This document shows, one piece after another, positions 22,098 through 37,112 of a DNA stretch of 64,000 nt. Made by a program: the position numbers and the translations under genes. The notes beneath the pieces are model-generated. The model saw only the letters and a list, made by a program, of their open reading frames with translations, ran no database searches and was not told where the DNA came from. Positions within the stretch are counted from its first letter, which is position 1; each line of letters opens with the position of its first letter. The DNA comes from Sulfuricella sp. (GTDB lineage Bacteria; Pseudomonadota; Gammaproteobacteria; Burkholderiales; Sulfuricellaceae): the NCBI GenBank assembly GCA_028714955.1, contig JAQTLK010000001.1, positions 31,950-95,949 on the forward strand, read 5' to 3'.

Positions 22098-22134
22098 GCA
22101 TAAACCTTTCTAGAATTGAAAATTACGGCCAGGC

Positions 22135-22368
<234 letters not shown>

Positions 22369-22413
22369 TTATATCTCCTGGTTAATTTAAAGTGAATTGG
22401 TAATCGGGATTCT

Positions 22414-23274
<861 letters not shown>

Positions 23275-23640
23275 TTATTGTTTCTCTATTCCACTTATTA
23301 CCGTTGAAGCCACCAGAACCAACTGCCCCAGCACGAAACCGAGCAGCAACGGCGCCGGCATCAACTTCAACCATCCCAATCCCGCCGCGACAAGCAGCGC
23401 GACCATAAAAAAGCGCTCCATGCTGGAACGCACCAGCCTGGCCAATTCCTGGCCCGGGCTTTTCCCTGCGTACCGCATCGCGCCACGCATGCGCCACGCC
23501 AGCATCAGGGTATTGGCCACGGCCACAAGGCCGCCAAACCACGCTGCCGTGGCTGCATGCTCGCCGAGGTAGGAGTATGCCAATGCCGCACCCAAAGCTG
23601 CCGCGGCAGCCTGTTCAACCGCTATAAGGACCGGGCGCAT
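23275..23640 (-). CDS. atpI: ATP synthase protein I
   Basis: Small four-TM protein directly upstream of atpB, AtpI-like. Confidence 0.8.
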   Translation of the reverse strand: MRPVLIAVEQAAAAALGAALAYSYLGEHAATAAWFGGLVAVANTLMLAWRMRGAMRYAGKSPGQELARLVRSSMERFFMVALLVAAGLGWLKLMPAPLLLGFVLGQLVLVASTVISGIEKQ

Positions 23641-23745
23641 TCGCTATTGTCACAGCAAAACCCAAAAAATGGTAATACATTCTCGCCAACCCGTCAAACC
23701 TTGCTTATTATTGAAAGACTTATCGTGAAACAACGCGAAGCGTTT

Positions 23746-23782
23746 CCTTGCCCACCTCGCCCTTTGGGAGAGCGGGTCGGGG
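23746..23782. repeat. REP-like imperfect palindrome (CTCGCCC/GGGAGAG type)
   Basis: ccttgcccacctcgccc-ttt-gggagagcgggtcgggg, ending 4 bp from the parB stop; related in style to the leuS-inserted element. Confidence 0.55.
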
Positions 23783-23786
23783 ACTG

Positions 23787-24623
23787 TCACAGCCGGGCCA
23801 GGATATTGTCCAGCTGTTCCAGACTTTCATAATCTATGCTCAGGCGTCCCTTGCCGCCCTTGCGGTGCGACAGCGTCACCCGCGCCCCGAGCTTTTCCGC
23901 CAATGCCTCCTGCAGACGCAGGACATCCCGGTCCGGCGGTTCCCTTTCGGGTTCCGGCGGCTTGAGCATGCGTTGCGCCAGTTTCTCGGCTTCGCGGACC
24001 GACAACCCCTTGTTGATGATTTCGTGGGCCGCGTCGATCTGCTTGACCTGCGTCAGCCCGAGCAATGCCCGGCCATGCCCCATGTCCAGGAGATTTTGCA
24101 TCATCATTTCCTGCACCCGCGGTGCAAGGTTCAGCAAGCGCAACAGGTTGGTCACCGCGCTACGCGAGCGCCCAACGGCCTCCGCAGCCGATTGGTGAGT
24201 GAGCGCAAACTCATCGACCAGCCTCTGGATACCCTGAGCCTCTTCCAGCGGATTGAGATTTTCGCGCTGGATGTTCTCGATCAGGGCCATGGCCAGCGCG
24301 GCTTCGTCCGCAATCTCGCGGATCAGGGCGGGTATCTCGCTCAGGCCCGCCAACTGGGCCGCGCGCCAACGCCGTTCGCCCGCAATGATTTCGTAGCGCG
24401 CCTCCGCCACCGGGCGCACCAGCACCGGCTGCATGACGCCCTGAGCCTTGATGGAGTCCGCAAGCTGCTGCAATGACCCCTGGTCCATATGCGTACGCGG
24501 CTGATATTTCCCGGGCTGCAGCGCGGTAACCGCAAGTTGCCGCAGGGTTTCCCCTTCCGGCCCGGCATTGCCGCCAGCCAGCAGCGCATCCAGTCCGCGG
24601 CCCAATCCTGTGTGTTTGGCCAT
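23787..24623 (-). CDS. parB: Chromosome partitioning protein ParB
   Basis: [38 protein letters not shown]. The ORF extends to 24647; [10 protein letters not shown] start chosen. Confidence 0.96.
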   Translation of the reverse strand: MAKHTGLGRGLDALLAGGNAGPEGETLRQLAVTALQPGKYQPRTHMDQGSLQQLADSIKAQGVMQPVLVRPVAEARYEIIAGERRWRAAQLAGLSEIPALIREIADEAALAMALIENIQRENLNPLEEAQGIQRLVDEFALTHQSAAEAVGRSRSAVTNLLRLLNLAPRVQEMMMQNLLDMGHGRALLGLTQVKQIDAAHEIINKGLSVREAEKLAQRMLKPPEPEREPPDRDVLRLQEALAEKLGARVTLSHRKGGKGRLSIDYESLEQLDNILARL

Positions 24624-24643
24624 TCTTGTCAATTCCTTATTCT

Positions 24644-25432
24644 TCACGCACCGGTCGCTGCAATCACGTCGCGCTTGCCGATCATTTCACCGGCCAGTGC
24701 CAGGTAGGCCTGGGCACCCTTTGATGCCTTATCATGGTAAAGCACCGGCACGCCGTAGCTGGGCGCCTCCGCCAGGCGGACGTTGCGCGGGATAACCGTG
24801 CGGTAAACCTTGTCCCCGAAATATTGCTGCAACTGGGCTGAAACCTGTTGCGCCAATGCGTTGCGCGGGTCGAACATGGTGCGCAGCAGGCCCTCTATTT
24901 CCAGTTGCGGGTTAAGATGCGCACGCACCCGCTTGATGGTTTTCACCAGGTCGCTCAGCCCCTCCAGGGCATAATATTCACACTGCATCGGGATCATCAC
25001 CGCATGCGCGGCGCACAATCCGTTCACTGTCAGCAGGTTGAGCGCAGGGGGGCAATCGAGCAGAATATAATCATATTCTGATTCCATGCCTTCCAGCGCC
25101 TTCTTGAGGCGCCACTCACGCGCCAATTCCTGCACCAATTCGACCTCCGCTCCCGCCAGATCACGGTTGGCGGGAATCAGGTCATATTTGGCGCGGGTGG
25201 ACAGCCGCACTTCCTCCAGGGAGTTTTGCTCCAGCAGGACGTGGTAGACGGTTCGCGCCAAGCGATCTTTCTCGATGCCACTGCCCATGGTGGCGTTTCC
25301 CTGGGGGTCGAGATCCACCATCAGCACCCTGCGCCTGGCGGCGGCCAGACTGGCGGCAAGATTGACCGTGGTGGTGGTTTTTCCCACGCCCCCTTTCTGG
25401 TTGGTTACCGCGATGATTCTGGCCATGGTCAC
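24644..25432 (-). CDS. parA: Chromosome partitioning ATPase ParA
   Basis: MARIIAVTNQKGGVGKTTTTVNLAASLA deviant Walker A. Confidence 0.97.
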   Translation of the reverse strand: MTMARIIAVTNQKGGVGKTTTTVNLAASLAAARRRVLMVDLDPQGNATMGSGIEKDRLARTVYHVLLEQNSLEEVRLSTRAKYDLIPANRDLAGAEVELVQELAREWRLKKALEGMESEYDYILLDCPPALNLLTVNGLCAAHAVMIPMQCEYYALEGLSDLVKTIKRVRAHLNPQLEIEGLLRTMFDPRNALAQQVSAQLQQYFGDKVYRTVIPRNVRLAEAPSYGVPVLYHDKASKGAQAYLALAGEMIGKRDVIAATGA

Positions 25433-26049
25433 ACCCCGATGATTACCAAATGCCGTTGCGCCTCAAGCCCTGGCACATTAAGGGCAACAACTTCCGCCTG
25501 CCGATACTCGACCGGCAATTGCGCCAGTTCGTCATGGGGATAAACGCCCTTCATCGCCAGCAGCTTGCCACCAGGCCGACACAGGCGAGCGCTCAGGCGA
25601 ACGAACTCGGACAGCTCGGAAAAAGCGCGCGAGATAACGGTATCAAAAAGCTGAGGCGGCATAAAGACATCGACCCGTGCGCACGCCACCGCTACATTGC
25701 CCAGACCCAGTTCGATGCAGGCCTGGCGCAGAAAAGTGGTTTTCTTGTGGTTACTGTCCAGCAGGGTTATCTGCAATTCCGGCGCGACAATGGCCAGCGG
25801 GATGCCCGGCAAGCCCGCGCCGCTGCCCACGTCGAGCAAACGCCCGGTACCCGCGTAAGGCAATACCGCCAGACTGTCCAGAAGATGCTGGTAAAGCATG
25901 TTTTCTGCCGCCCTTACCGCGGTCAGGTTATAAACCCTGTTCCATTTCTGCAGCAAGGCGATGTAATCCAGCAGGCGCCCCCGTTGCTCCATGCCCAGGG
26001 AAAGTCCCATTTGCTCAAGGCCGGAAGCAAGCTGTTCGTCCAGGCTCAT
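25429..26049 (-). CDS. rsmG: 16S rRNA (guanine527-N7)-methyltransferase
   Basis: [40 protein letters not shown]. Confidence 0.95.
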   Translation of the reverse strand: MSLDEQLASGLEQMGLSLGMEQRGRLLDYIALLQKWNRVYNLTAVRAAENMLYQHLLDSLAVLPYAGTGRLLDVGSGAGLPGIPLAIVAPELQITLLDSNHKKTTFLRQACIELGLGNVAVACARVDVFMPPQLFDTVISRAFSELSEFVRLSARLCRPGGKLLAMKGVYPHDELAQLPVEYRQAEVVALNVPGLEAQRHLVIIGV

Positions 26050-27941
26050 GCGCTTTTCCGTTCCGCATGGCCCTGCATGCGCTTCAGATAGACCAGCAGC
26101 AGCGAAATCGCCGCCGGGGTAACCCCGGAAACGCGGGCCGCCTGACCCAGGGTTTCCGGCCGGAACTGTGACAGCTTCTGTTTCACCTCGATCGACAAGC
26201 CATGCACCCTGTTGTAATCCATGTCCGGCGGCAGGCGTAGCGCCTCAAAATGATGATGGCGCTTGATTTCATCCTGCTGGCGCTCGATATACCCCTGGTA
26301 TTTGGCCTGGATCTCGACCTGTTCGGCTACCTGCGGATCGTTCACGCCCTCCCCGGCCCCCGGCAACGAGATCAGAGAACGATAATCGACCATGGGGCGG
26401 CGCAACAGGTCGAATAACGAGTACTCGCGCTCAATGGCCTGGCCGAGCACCCGCTCAGCAGAGGCCGCGTCGATTGTTTTTGGATTGACCCAGGTGCTTT
26501 TGAGGCGTTCTTTTTCCCGTGCTACCGCTTCGCGCTTGCGCTCGAAAGAACGCCAGCGATGGTCGTCCACCACGCCAAGCTGGCGCCCGATCTCCGTCAG
26601 GCGCAGGTCGGCGTTGTCCTCCCTCAACAGCAAGCGGTATTCCGCACGACTGGTAAACATGCGGTACGGCTCGGATACGCCGCGCGTAATCAGGTCATCG
26701 ACCATCACACCGAGGTAGGCCTGGTCCCGGCCCGGACTCCAGGCGTCTTGCCCCGCCACGGACAATGCCGCATTGATCCCCGCCAGCAAACCCTGTGCCG
26801 CCGCTTCCTCATACCCTGTCGTACCATTGATCTGTCCGGCAAAAAACAACCCCTGGATTACCTTTGTCTCCAGCGAACTCTTCAGGCCGCGCGGATCAAA
26901 ATAATCATATTCGATGGCGTAACCGGGACGGGTGATATGGGCATTCTCGAATCCTCGCATCGAGCGCACCAGCTCATATTGCACGTCGAACGGCAGACTG
27001 GTGGAAATTCCGTTAGGATAAATCTCGTGCGTAGTCAAGCCCTCTGGCTCGACGAAGATCTGGTGCGCGTCCTTGTCGGCAAAACGCATGATCTTGTCTT
27101 CGATGGAAGGGCAATAGCGCGGCCCGACGCCCTCGATCACACCGGAGTAAAGCGGGGAACGATCCAGCCCGCCGCGAATGATGTCGTGGGTGCGCTCATT
27201 GGTGGCGGTAATCCAGCAAGACACCTGGCGGGGATGTTGTTGTGCCGAACCCAGATAGGAAAACACGGGCGCAGGGTCGTCTCCCGGTTGCTCGGTCATG
27301 ACCGAGTAATCGAGGCTGCGTCCATCTATGCGCGGCGGGGTTCCGGTCTTGAGGCGCCCCACCGGCAGCTTCAATTCCCGCAAGCGATGCGCCAGGCTGA
27401 GGGCGGGAGGATCTCCTGCGCGTCCCGCCGGGTAACGGGTCAGGCCGATATGTACCAGGCCCGCAAGGAAGGTACCTGCGGTCAGCACCACCGCGGGCGC
27501 CTCGAAACGCAGCCCGAGTTGCGTGATCACCCCGGTTATTTTATCCCCGAGCAGGGTTAAATCATCGACAGCCTGCTGAAACAGCCACAAATTCGGCTGA
27601 TTCTCCAGCCTGCGGCGAATCGCCTGCTTGTACAACAGGCGATCGGCCTGCGCGCGCGTGGCGCGCACTGCTGGTCCCTTGCTGGAATTCAGGGTGCGAA
27701 ACTGGATCCCTCCTTCATCCGTGGCTGACGCCATGGCGCCACCCAGGGCGTCTATTTCCCTGACCAGATGGCCCTTGCCAATTCCGCCAATGGCGGGGTT
27801 GCATGACATCTGCCCGAGTGTTTCGATATTGTGGCTCAAGAGCAGCGTTTTTCGCCCCATGCGTGCCGCGGCAAGCGCCGCCTCGGTGCCGGCATGGCCG
27901 CCACCGACCACGATCACGTCGAATTTTGTGGGAAACAGCAT
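26046..27941 (-). CDS. mnmG: tRNA uridine 5-carboxymethylaminomethyl modification enzyme MnmG (GidA)
   Basis: [62 protein letters not shown]. Confidence 0.97.
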   Translation of the reverse strand: MLFPTKFDVIVVGGGHAGTEAALAAARMGRKTLLLSHNIETLGQMSCNPAIGGIGKGHLVREIDALGGAMASATDEGGIQFRTLNSSKGPAVRATRAQADRLLYKQAIRRRLENQPNLWLFQQAVDDLTLLGDKITGVITQLGLRFEAPAVVLTAGTFLAGLVHIGLTRYPAGRAGDPPALSLAHRLRELKLPVGRLKTGTPPRIDGRSLDYSVMTEQPGDDPAPVFSYLGSAQQHPRQVSCWITATNERTHDIIRGGLDRSPLYSGVIEGVGPRYCPSIEDKIMRFADKDAHQIFVEPEGLTTHEIYPNGISTSLPFDVQYELVRSMRGFENAHITRPGYAIEYDYFDPRGLKSSLETKVIQGLFFAGQINGTTGYEEAAAQGLLAGINAALSVAGQDAWSPGRDQAYLGVMVDDLITRGVSEPYRMFTSRAEYRLLLREDNADLRLTEIGRQLGVVDDHRWRSFERKREAVAREKERLKSTWVNPKTIDAASAERVLGQAIEREYSLFDLLRRPMVDYRSLISLPGAGEGVNDPQVAEQVEIQAKYQGYIERQQDEIKRHHHFEALRLPPDMDYNRVHGLSIEVKQKLSQFRPETLGQAARVSGVTPAAISLLLVYLKRMQGHAERKSA

Positions 27942-28025
27942 GGGAAATAAATTATGGTCTGGGAGGGGTGAATGATACGACAAAAGCCGGCCACGCGTCA
28001 GCTTCTTGCATTTTACCCCATTCGT

Positions 28026-28041
28026 GGTTTCACGTGAAACA
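28026..28041. promoter_or_regulatory. parS site (ParB binding)
   Basis: ggtttcacgtgaaaca, 15/16 match to TGTTTCACGTGAAACA, in the mnmE-mnmG intergenic region. Confidence 0.88.
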
Positions 28042-28063
28042 CGAACAATACTTTAATATTCAG

Positions 28064-29404
28064 CTACTTGCCGATGCAAAATCGACTGAATATCTCGCCC
28101 AGCAAATCGTCCGCGCGGAATTCGCCGGTAATGGTACTTAATGAATTCTGCGCCAATTTCAATTCCTCGGCGAAAAATTCCAGTTGACGCCAGTCTTTTT
28201 CAGCCTTGTCGAGATGTTCCCGCGTCTTTTCCATGGCGCGCAAGTGGCGCTCGCGCGCCATGAATGCCCCTTCTCCGGTTTGCTCCCAACCTGCCAGCTC
28301 GAGCAGGCGCTGGCGCAAGTCATCCATGCCTGCCCCGGTTTTTGCTGAAACGAACACCGTTGCAGGCTCATCCCGGGAACCCGTCAAGAGCTGGTCGGGC
28401 AACAGGTCGATCTTGTTGAACACCTTGACTAGCGGCAGACGCGCCGGCAGTCTGGCCAGGATCATCCGATCCGCCTCGCTCTCGCCCTCTCTTGCATCAA
28501 GCAAAAGCAGCACCAGCGAGGCTCTCCCCACAGCATCCCAAGTACGGGAAATGCCGATCTGCTCGACTTCACATGCCGTTTCGCGCAAGCCTGCGGTATC
28601 AATGATGTGAAATGGAACCCCCTGGATATCTATTTCTTCTCGCACGGTGTCCCGGGTAGTGCCCGCGACCGGGGTGACAATGGCAACTTCGTTGCCGGCC
28701 AACTGGTTAAGCAGACTGGATTTGCCGACATTCGGCTGGCCGACAAGAACGACGTGAACGCCTTCGCGCAGCAGGCTGCCCTGCCTGGCGCTGGCAAACA
28801 GGCGTTGCAGCAGTTGCTGGATATGTGCGAGTTTGCCTAGTGCATCCGCGGCTTCAAGGAAATCGATATCTTCGTCGGGAAAATCGATGCAGGCTTCCAC
28901 CAGCATCCTCAGGTCGATCAGGCGCGCCACGATCTCGTGGATGGCGCGTGAAAACTCCCCCTGCAAGGAGCGCATGGCGCTTTTGGCCGCTTCTTCGCTG
29001 CTGGCGTCGATCAGGTCGGCAATGCTCTCCGCTTGTGCCAGGTCCAGCTTGTCGTTGAGAAAGGCGCGCCTGGTAAATTCGCCAGGCTCCGCCAGGCGGG
29101 CGCCCAGGCTCAGGCATCGCTTGAGCAGGCGTTGCATCACGGCATTCCCGCCGTGGCCCTGCAATTCGAGCACGTCTTCCCCGGTAAAGGAATGCGGCCC
29201 AGGAAAAAACAGTGCGATCCCCTGGTCTATGGCCGAATCATCACTGTCGTGAAAATCACACAGGGTGGCAACCCGCGCACGCGGTTTCTTACCCAAAATC
29301 GCCAGGGCAAAAACATCCAGGTTTTTTCCCGACACCCGCACCACGCCAATACCGCCCCGCCCCGGGGCGGTTGCGACCGCGGCGATGGTGTCAGCGTTTG
29401 CCAT
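28064..29404 (-). CDS. mnmE: tRNA modification GTPase MnmE (TrmE)
   Basis: [39 protein letters not shown]-terminal FCIGK. Confidence 0.97.
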   Translation of the reverse strand: MANADTIAAVATAPGRGGIGVVRVSGKNLDVFALAILGKKPRARVATLCDFHDSDDSAIDQGIALFFPGPHSFTGEDVLELQGHGGNAVMQRLLKRCLSLGARLAEPGEFTRRAFLNDKLDLAQAESIADLIDASSEEAAKSAMRSLQGEFSRAIHEIVARLIDLRMLVEACIDFPDEDIDFLEAADALGKLAHIQQLLQRLFASARQGSLLREGVHVVLVGQPNVGKSSLLNQLAGNEVAIVTPVAGTTRDTVREEIDIQGVPFHIIDTAGLRETACEVEQIGISRTWDAVGRASLVLLLLDAREGESEADRMILARLPARLPLVKVFNKIDLLPDQLLTGSRDEPATVFVSAKTGAGMDDLRQRLLELAGWEQTGEGAFMARERHLRAMEKTREHLDKAEKDWRQLEFFAEELKLAQNSLSTITGEFRADDLLGEIFSRFCIGK

Positions 29405-31043
29405 GCCCCCTGGCTGCCTGTTCCCGCTCCGCGCCGCGCGTGATCTGCCACTGCTGGGCAATGGAAAGGGTGTTGTTGACAACCCAGTAAAGCACCAGTC
29501 CGGCGGGGAAGAAAAAGAAGAAAATACTGAAGGCAAACGGCATCACCATCATGACCTTGGCCTGGATGGGATCCGGCGGCGTGGGGTTTAGCCTGGTCTG
29601 AATTAGCATGGTAATGCCCATGATAATGGGCAAAACGTAATAGGGATCGGCAGCCGAAAGATCCTGAATCCACAGCACGAAGGGTGCATGGCGCATTTCC
29701 ACGCTCGCCAATAGCACCCAGTACAGCGAAATGAACACGGGAATTTGCACCACGACGGGCAAACATCCTCCCAGGGGATTGACCTTCTCTGTTTTGTAAA
29801 GATCCATCATGGCTTGATGCAGGCGCTGGCGATCATCACCATACTGTTCTTTCAGTTTCTGCAGTTTCGGCCCAAGCACACGCATGTGCGCCATGGAACG
29901 GTAGCTTTTTGCTGACAGCGGATAGAAAATCAGCTTGATCAATACGGTAAGCAGAATGATGGCCACGCCCCAGTTCCCGACGCCTTTATGGATCATGGAA
30001 AGGACCCAAAAAAGTGGCGTGGCGATCACGGTCAACCAGCCATAGTCCACCGTCAAGTCGAGACCGGGAGCGAGCTTGCTGAGTTTCTCCTGTTCTTGCG
30101 GACCAGCATACAATGGGACGGAAATATCACCCGTTGCGCCTGGAGCAATGGAACCAACGGGCAATATCACGCCCGCGGCATAAAGCTTGTCACCTAATTT
30201 TCGGGTATAAAACTCACGCGGACTTCCTTCCTTTGGCAGCCAGGCGCTGAAGAAATAATGCTGAAGCATGGCAACCCAACCATCCTTGCTCTGTTTTTCG
30301 AAACTCGCCTTGTCTTTCTCTATGTCGGAAAAACTGACTTTCTGGAATTTTCCCTTGTCGGTATAAATGGCCGGTCCGGTATAGGTCTTGACGAATCTGG
30401 GATCCCCAGCCGGCGTTGATTCGTCCCGCACCAACTGGTAATAAGCGTTCGGCGTGATGGCCGCCGTGCCGCCGTTGTGGATCTTGTATTCAACATCGAT
30501 GACGTAACTGTCCCGATGAAAAGTGAAGATCTTTTCCACCTTGACGCCCGCAGTCTCGGGGGCGGTCAAAGTAACGCGCAACTCCCTGGCCCCCTCTGCC
30601 AGCCTGTAATCGGTCGCTTGTGCCACATACTGGGTTTTATGACTTGGCAGGCCGTTGCCCAACAAGCCTGACTGGGCTACATAAATGTGCGGTTTCTGGT
30701 CGGTCAGCAGAACAAAATTTTTGTTTTTGTCCTCGGCATCGTGGTGTTTCAGCAGCTCCAGTTGGCGGATATCGCCGCCCGCCGTATCGATTACCACGTT
30801 CAGAGTGTCTGTGCTTACGTGCAGTCTTTCCCCCTTGTCCATGTGCGGCAGCAAATCTGGCGCTGCGACAGGAGAAGCGGCTCCCAGGGCGGTGCTTGTT
30901 GGGGTTGGGGTCGGTGTCGAGGATGCAAGCTGGTTTGGCGCTGTTTGAACGGCGGCCGGATGCTGCTCTTTTTGCCACGAATCCCACAACATCAAGATCG
31001 AGAAAGAAAAGACAACAAACAATATAAGTCTTTGGGTATCCAT
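29391..31043 (-). CDS. yidC: Membrane protein insertase YidC
   Basis: [65 protein letters not shown]. Confidence 0.97.
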   Translation of the reverse strand: MDTQRLILFVVFSFSILMLWDSWQKEQHPAAVQTAPNQLASSTPTPTPTSTALGAASPVAAPDLLPHMDKGERLHVSTDTLNVVIDTAGGDIRQLELLKHHDAEDKNKNFVLLTDQKPHIYVAQSGLLGNGLPSHKTQYVAQATDYRLAEGARELRVTLTAPETAGVKVEKIFTFHRDSYVIDVEYKIHNGGTAAITPNAYYQLVRDESTPAGDPRFVKTYTGPAIYTDKGKFQKVSFSDIEKDKASFEKQSKDGWVAMLQHYFFSAWLPKEGSPREFYTRKLGDKLYAAGVILPVGSIAPGATGDISVPLYAGPQEQEKLSKLAPGLDLTVDYGWLTVIATPLFWVLSMIHKGVGNWGVAIILLTVLIKLIFYPLSAKSYRSMAHMRVLGPKLQKLKEQYGDDRQRLHQAMMDLYKTEKVNPLGGCLPVVVQIPVFISLYWVLLASVEMRHAPFVLWIQDLSAADPYYVLPIIMGITMLIQTRLNPTPPDPIQAKVMMVMPFAFSIFFFFFPAGLVLYWVVNNTLSIAQQWQITRGAEREQAARGHGKR

Positions 31044-31050
31044 GGTTTAC

Positions 31051-31269
31051 CTAAGGTAAGGGATCATAGCCGCCATCATGCCAAGGGTGGCAACGGCCCA
31101 CGCGTTTGATGCTCAGCCACAAACCCTTGGTCGCGCCATATTTTTTGACTGCCTGGAGCGCATATTCTGAGCAGGTCGGCGTAAAACGGCAAGAAGGCCC
31201 AAGCATGGGGCTGATTAAATACTGATATGCCTTGATCAACGCCAGCAGGATTCTTTTCATTGTTTGCAC
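31051..31269 (-). CDS. yidD: Membrane protein insertion efficiency factor YidD
   Basis: [62 protein letters not shown]. Confidence 0.95.
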   Translation of the reverse strand: MQTMKRILLALIKAYQYLISPMLGPSCRFTPTCSEYALQAVKKYGATKGLWLSIKRVGRCHPWHDGGYDPLP

Positions 31270-31634
31270 TTAGAAAAGAGGGCGGGAAATTTCAGGCGCA
31301 GATGTGAAAACTGCAACCGCAACTCCTGTGTTATATCAGGATAATCAGCATGTGAGAAACTTTTTCGTGCTCTCACGACAATGTCAAGACCGCTCAACTC
31401 GTGTTGCTGCAGACGAAAGATTTCCCGCGACACGCGCTTGATGTAATTCCGCGACACCGCCAGGCGCGCCGTTTTCTTGCTGACAATGACTGCCAGGCGC
31501 GCGAAATTCTGCTCACCAGGTTTGACAAGAACCTGAAAATGTTCGCTGGAAAAGCGACAATTGAAACTAAAAACGGATGAAATTTCATCCGTTTTTACTA
31601 AATGCTTGGGCTTGGAAAATCCAAGGCCGCTCAC
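31257..31634 (-). CDS. rnpA: Ribonuclease P protein component
   Basis: [15 protein letters not shown]...[34 protein letters not shown] start at 31634 avoids overlap with rpmH. Confidence 0.92.
   Translation of the reverse strand: MSGLGFSKPKHLVKTDEISSVFSFNCRFSSEHFQVLVKPGEQNFARLAVIVSKKTARLAVSRNYIKRVSREIFRLQQHELSGLDIVVRARKSFSHADYPDITQELRLQFSHLRLKFPALFSKCKQ
31568..31597. repeat. Perfect 30-bp palindrome inside the 5' part of rnpA
   Basis: taaaaacggatgaaa|tttcatccgttttta, zero mismatch, zero spacer. Confidence 0.9.
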
Positions 31635-31650
31635 TGCAGCAAGGCCCTGG

Positions 31651-31785
31651 TCAGGCTGCCAGACGCGTCCTGCCACTGGCGCGGCGCGCATTGATGATGG
31701 CCCGGCCCGCTGGCGTTTTCATCCTGGCGCGAAAGCCATGGGTACGTTTGCGTTTGACAACGGATGGCTGAAAAGTGCGTTTCAT
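31651..31785 (-). CDS. rpmH: 50S ribosomal protein L34
   Basis: Translated by hand: [44 protein letters not shown] (44 aa; below the ORF-track cutoff). Confidence 0.97.
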   Translation of the reverse strand: MKRTFQPSVVKRKRTHGFRARMKTPAGRAIINARRASGRTRLAA

Positions 31786-31824
31786 AATTATTCCTCTTGC
31801 TTTTACCGAGACTGTGAACCAGTA

Positions 31825-31854
31825 ATTAGACTACTTTAGACAATCACCTGTCAA
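31825..31854 (-). promoter_or_regulatory. Sigma70-type promoter for rpmH-rnpA
   Basis: On the minus strand: TTGACA (31849-31854) - 18 bp - TCTAAT (31825-31830). Confidence 0.55.
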
Positions 31855-31874
31855 CTATAATTAATCATCCTGGC

Positions 31875-31883
31875 TGTGGATAA
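31875..31883 (-). promoter_or_regulatory. DnaA box upstream of dnaA
   Basis: tgtggataa, perfect reverse complement of TTATCCACA, just downstream of a TATAAT (31856-31861). Confidence 0.75.
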
Positions 31884-31980
31884 GTCCTGCCATTCGGACT
31901 ACAATGACAAGGCATCAACCGGTCAAGTCTTCATCTCGAGCACCGACTTCAACCACTGTATTTCAGCGTCTAGGCATTCA

Positions 31981-33312
31981 ATGGAAACTTTCTGGCAAGC
32001 TTGTCTGAGCCGTTTGGAGCAAGAGCTTACCCCGCAACAATTCAATAACTGGATCAAACCCCTTCGCTTCATTTCCGGTCCCGATTTCATGCGAATCGAA
32101 GCCCCTAACCGATTTATCGGACAATGGGTAAAGGACAAGTTTCTCGGTCGCCTCGAGGAAATGGGCGAAGCCCATTTTGCCAGGCCAGTGCAATTATCAC
32201 TGGTAATCGCAGAAAACAAGGATGCAAAGGAAAACCGGCATGTGCCTGTAAAACCCGTGCCTACTCCCGTTGCTCACACGGGCAGAAACGAAAAGTCGGG
32301 GCTCAATGCCTCATTTACTTTTTCTAACTTCGTCACCGGCAAGGCCAACCAACTTGCCCGGGCTGCGGCGTTGCAAGTAGCTGAAAATCCTGGTACTGCA
32401 TACAACCCCTTATTTGTTTATGGTGGTGTCGGTTTGGGAAAAACCCACCTCATTCAGGCCATCGGGAATTACGTTCAGGAACAGAGCAATAATGCAAAAA
32501 TCAGTTACCTCCATGCAGAGCGCTATGTATCAGACGTAGTCAGGGCTTACCAACATAAGGCTTTTGATGATTTCAAACGCTACTACCACTCTCTTGATTT
32601 GTTGCTGATCGACGATATCCAGTTTTTCAGCGGCAAAGCGCGCACGCAGGAAGAATTTTTCTACGCGTTCAATGCGCTTATCGAGAGCAAAAAGCAGGTA
32701 ATCATTACCTGTGATACCTACCCCAAGCAAATCACCGGGATGGAAGATCGACTGATTTCACGCTTTGGATGGGGCCTGACAGTGGCAATCGAACCCCCGG
32801 AGCTGGAAATGCGCGTGGCCATCCTGCTCAAGAAGGCGGAAATGGACGGATTCGATCTGGACGATGATGTCGCATTTTTCATTGCCAAACAGATTCGCTC
32901 CAATGTGCGTGAACTGGAAGGTGCGCTCAAAAAAGTCATCGCTTATTCCCGCTTTACCGGACATGCGATCGGCCTTGATCTCGCCAAGGAGGCCTTGAAG
33001 GACTTGTTGGCGGTGCAAAACCATCAGATTTCAATTGAAAATATCCAGAAAACGGTCGCTGATTATTACAAGATCAAAGTTGCCGAAATGTACTCTAAAA
33101 AACGCTCTAGGAACGTTGCCCGACCTCGCCAGGTAGCCATGGCACTAGCCAAGGAGCTGACGCATTTGAGCTTTCCTGAAATTGGCGATGCCTTTGGCGG
33201 CCGCGACCATACAACGGTTATGTATGCGTGTCGAAAAATCGAGGAATTAAAAATTAGCGAATCAGGAATAACCCGTGATATCAACGTATTATTGCAAGTA
33301 TTAAGAAGTTGA
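31981..33312 (+). CDS. dnaA: Chromosomal replication initiator protein DnaA
   Basis: [58 protein letters not shown]. The METFW start is preferred over 31876. Confidence 0.98.
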   Translation: METFWQACLSRLEQELTPQQFNNWIKPLRFISGPDFMRIEAPNRFIGQWVKDKFLGRLEEMGEAHFARPVQLSLVIAENKDAKENRHVPVKPVPTPVAHTGRNEKSGLNASFTFSNFVTGKANQLARAAALQVAENPGTAYNPLFVYGGVGLGKTHLIQAIGNYVQEQSNNAKISYLHAERYVSDVVRAYQHKAFDDFKRYYHSLDLLLIDDIQFFSGKARTQEEFFYAFNALIESKKQVIITCDTYPKQITGMEDRLISRFGWGLTVAIEPPELEMRVAILLKKAEMDGFDLDDDVAFFIAKQIRSNVRELEGALKKVIAYSRFTGHAIGLDLAKEALKDLLAVQNHQISIENIQKTVADYYKIKVAEMYSKKRSRNVARPRQVAMALAKELTHLSFPEIGDAFGGRDHTTVMYACRKIEELKISESGITRDINVLLQVLRS

Positions 33313-33502
33313 AAAAACTGTGCGCAAATTGTGTGGAAGCAAAGGCTTTCATTCAAGGAAAAAAATTATCCCCAAATCACACACAAGCATGCAAAGTCTT
33401 ATACAGCCTTTTACATATTACATAACACTTTGATAATCATCAATATTATAGGGTTATACAAAAAGTGATCGGTGGTTATCTATTAGTATCAGGAATATAT
33501 AT
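33313..33502. other. Candidate oriC / DNA-unwinding region (dnaA-dnaN intergenic)
   Basis: AT-rich spacer with degenerate DnaA boxes ttatcccca (about 33367) and ttatacaaa (about 33455), each one mismatch from TTATNCACA; flanked by dnaA and dnaN. Confidence 0.5.
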
Positions 33503-34609
33503 ATGTTATTAATTAAAATAAACAAGGAAGAGTTTATCAGGCCGCTGCAGGCAGTTGCGGGCATCGTGGAACGACGGCATACCTTGCCCATCCTGTCGAA
33601 TGTATTGATACAAAGTAGCGCCACGGGACTTTCCTTTCTTGCTACAGACATGGAAATACAGATCACTGCAACGACCAGGCATGATGGAAATAATGAAAAC
33701 AGCGCGATAACGGTTTCAGCAAAAAAATTGCAGGATATCGTGCGTGCATTGCCTGACAATACTGAAATAACATTCACGAGCAAGGACAGCCGCTTGCAAC
33801 TGAAGGCCGGGAAAAGCCAATTCAACCTGCAGACATTGCCCGCCGATGATTTTCCAAAACTGGCGATTTCCAACGAAGAGGTGTCGGAAATATCCCTCCC
33901 CCAGTCCACCCTGAGGCATTTGTTCAATCAGGTTCAATATGCCATGGCACAACAGGATATACGCTATTATTTGAATGGACTGTTGATGGTACTTGAACCG
34001 GGCTTGATCAAAGTCGTTGCTACAGACGGCCATCGTCTAAGCCTGGCCAGCATGGCGGTTCCAACGATTCAACAAGAAGCAGAAGCGATATTGCCGCGGA
34101 AAACTATCACTGAATTAATCAAATTGCTGGCTGACGTGGATGATGAAGTCAAAGTATGTCTGGGCAAAAACCTGGTGACTTTCAGTTTTGGCGATATCAG
34201 TCTTGTCTCAAAAGTCATTGAAGGAAAATTCCCGGATTACAACAAGGTGATACCCATAAATTATCATAATCACGTGTTGTTGGACCGGGTCACGCTACTT
34301 CGCGCCATGCAGCGGGCAGCCATTTTATCAAACGAAAAATTTCGTGGCGTTCGCCTGGTTCTTACACAAAACAGCATGCGGGTCATCTGCAGCAATTCCG
34401 AACAGGAAGAGGCCGAGGAAGAGATTGAAATCAGTTACACCAACGAGCCCCTTGATATCGGATTCAACGTGACGTATTTGCTGGATGTATTGAATAACGT
34501 AGCTGCAAGCGAAGTGGAATGTTCATTTGGCGATCCAAACAGCAGTTGTTTGATAACCGTCCCCGGCGATGATCGTTTCAAATATGTCGTCATGCCGATG
34601 CGAATTTGA
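33503..34609 (+). CDS. dnaN: DNA polymerase III beta sliding clamp
   Basis: MLLIKINKEEFIRPLQAVAGIVERRHTLPILSNVLI; C-terminal YVVMPMRI. Confidence 0.98.
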   Translation: MLLIKINKEEFIRPLQAVAGIVERRHTLPILSNVLIQSSATGLSFLATDMEIQITATTRHDGNNENSAITVSAKKLQDIVRALPDNTEITFTSKDSRLQLKAGKSQFNLQTLPADDFPKLAISNEEVSEISLPQSTLRHLFNQVQYAMAQQDIRYYLNGLLMVLEPGLIKVVATDGHRLSLASMAVPTIQQEAEAILPRKTITELIKLLADVDDEVKVCLGKNLVTFSFGDISLVSKVIEGKFPDYNKVIPINYHNHVLLDRVTLLRAMQRAAILSNEKFRGVRLVLTQNSMRVICSNSEQEEAEEEIEISYTNEPLDIGFNVTYLLDVLNNVAASEVECSFGDPNSSCLITVPGDDRFKYVVMPMRI

Positions 34610-34643
34610 TCTGGCATTAAAAAAATATCACCATGTAATTTTC

Positions 34644-37061
<2,418 letters not shown>

Positions 37062-37112
37062 ATAAACGTAAATGCTGTTGGATTAAAATGGCGTTCCGAT
37101 GCACTCCAGCAG

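Noticed and set aside
31635-31691. Upstream extension of rnpA overlapping rpmH
   Set aside because: Would overlap most of the rpmH 3' end out of frame; the GTG at 31634 gives a normal-length RnpA.
31876-31980. N-terminal extension of the dnaA ORF ([16 protein letters not shown]...)
   Set aside because: DnaA family proteins start at METFWQACL; the extension spans the DnaA box/promoter region.
37062-37112. gyrB-topA convergent spacer as a terminator
   Set aside because: Only a weak ctgttgga/tccagcag pairing without a T-tract; not supportable.
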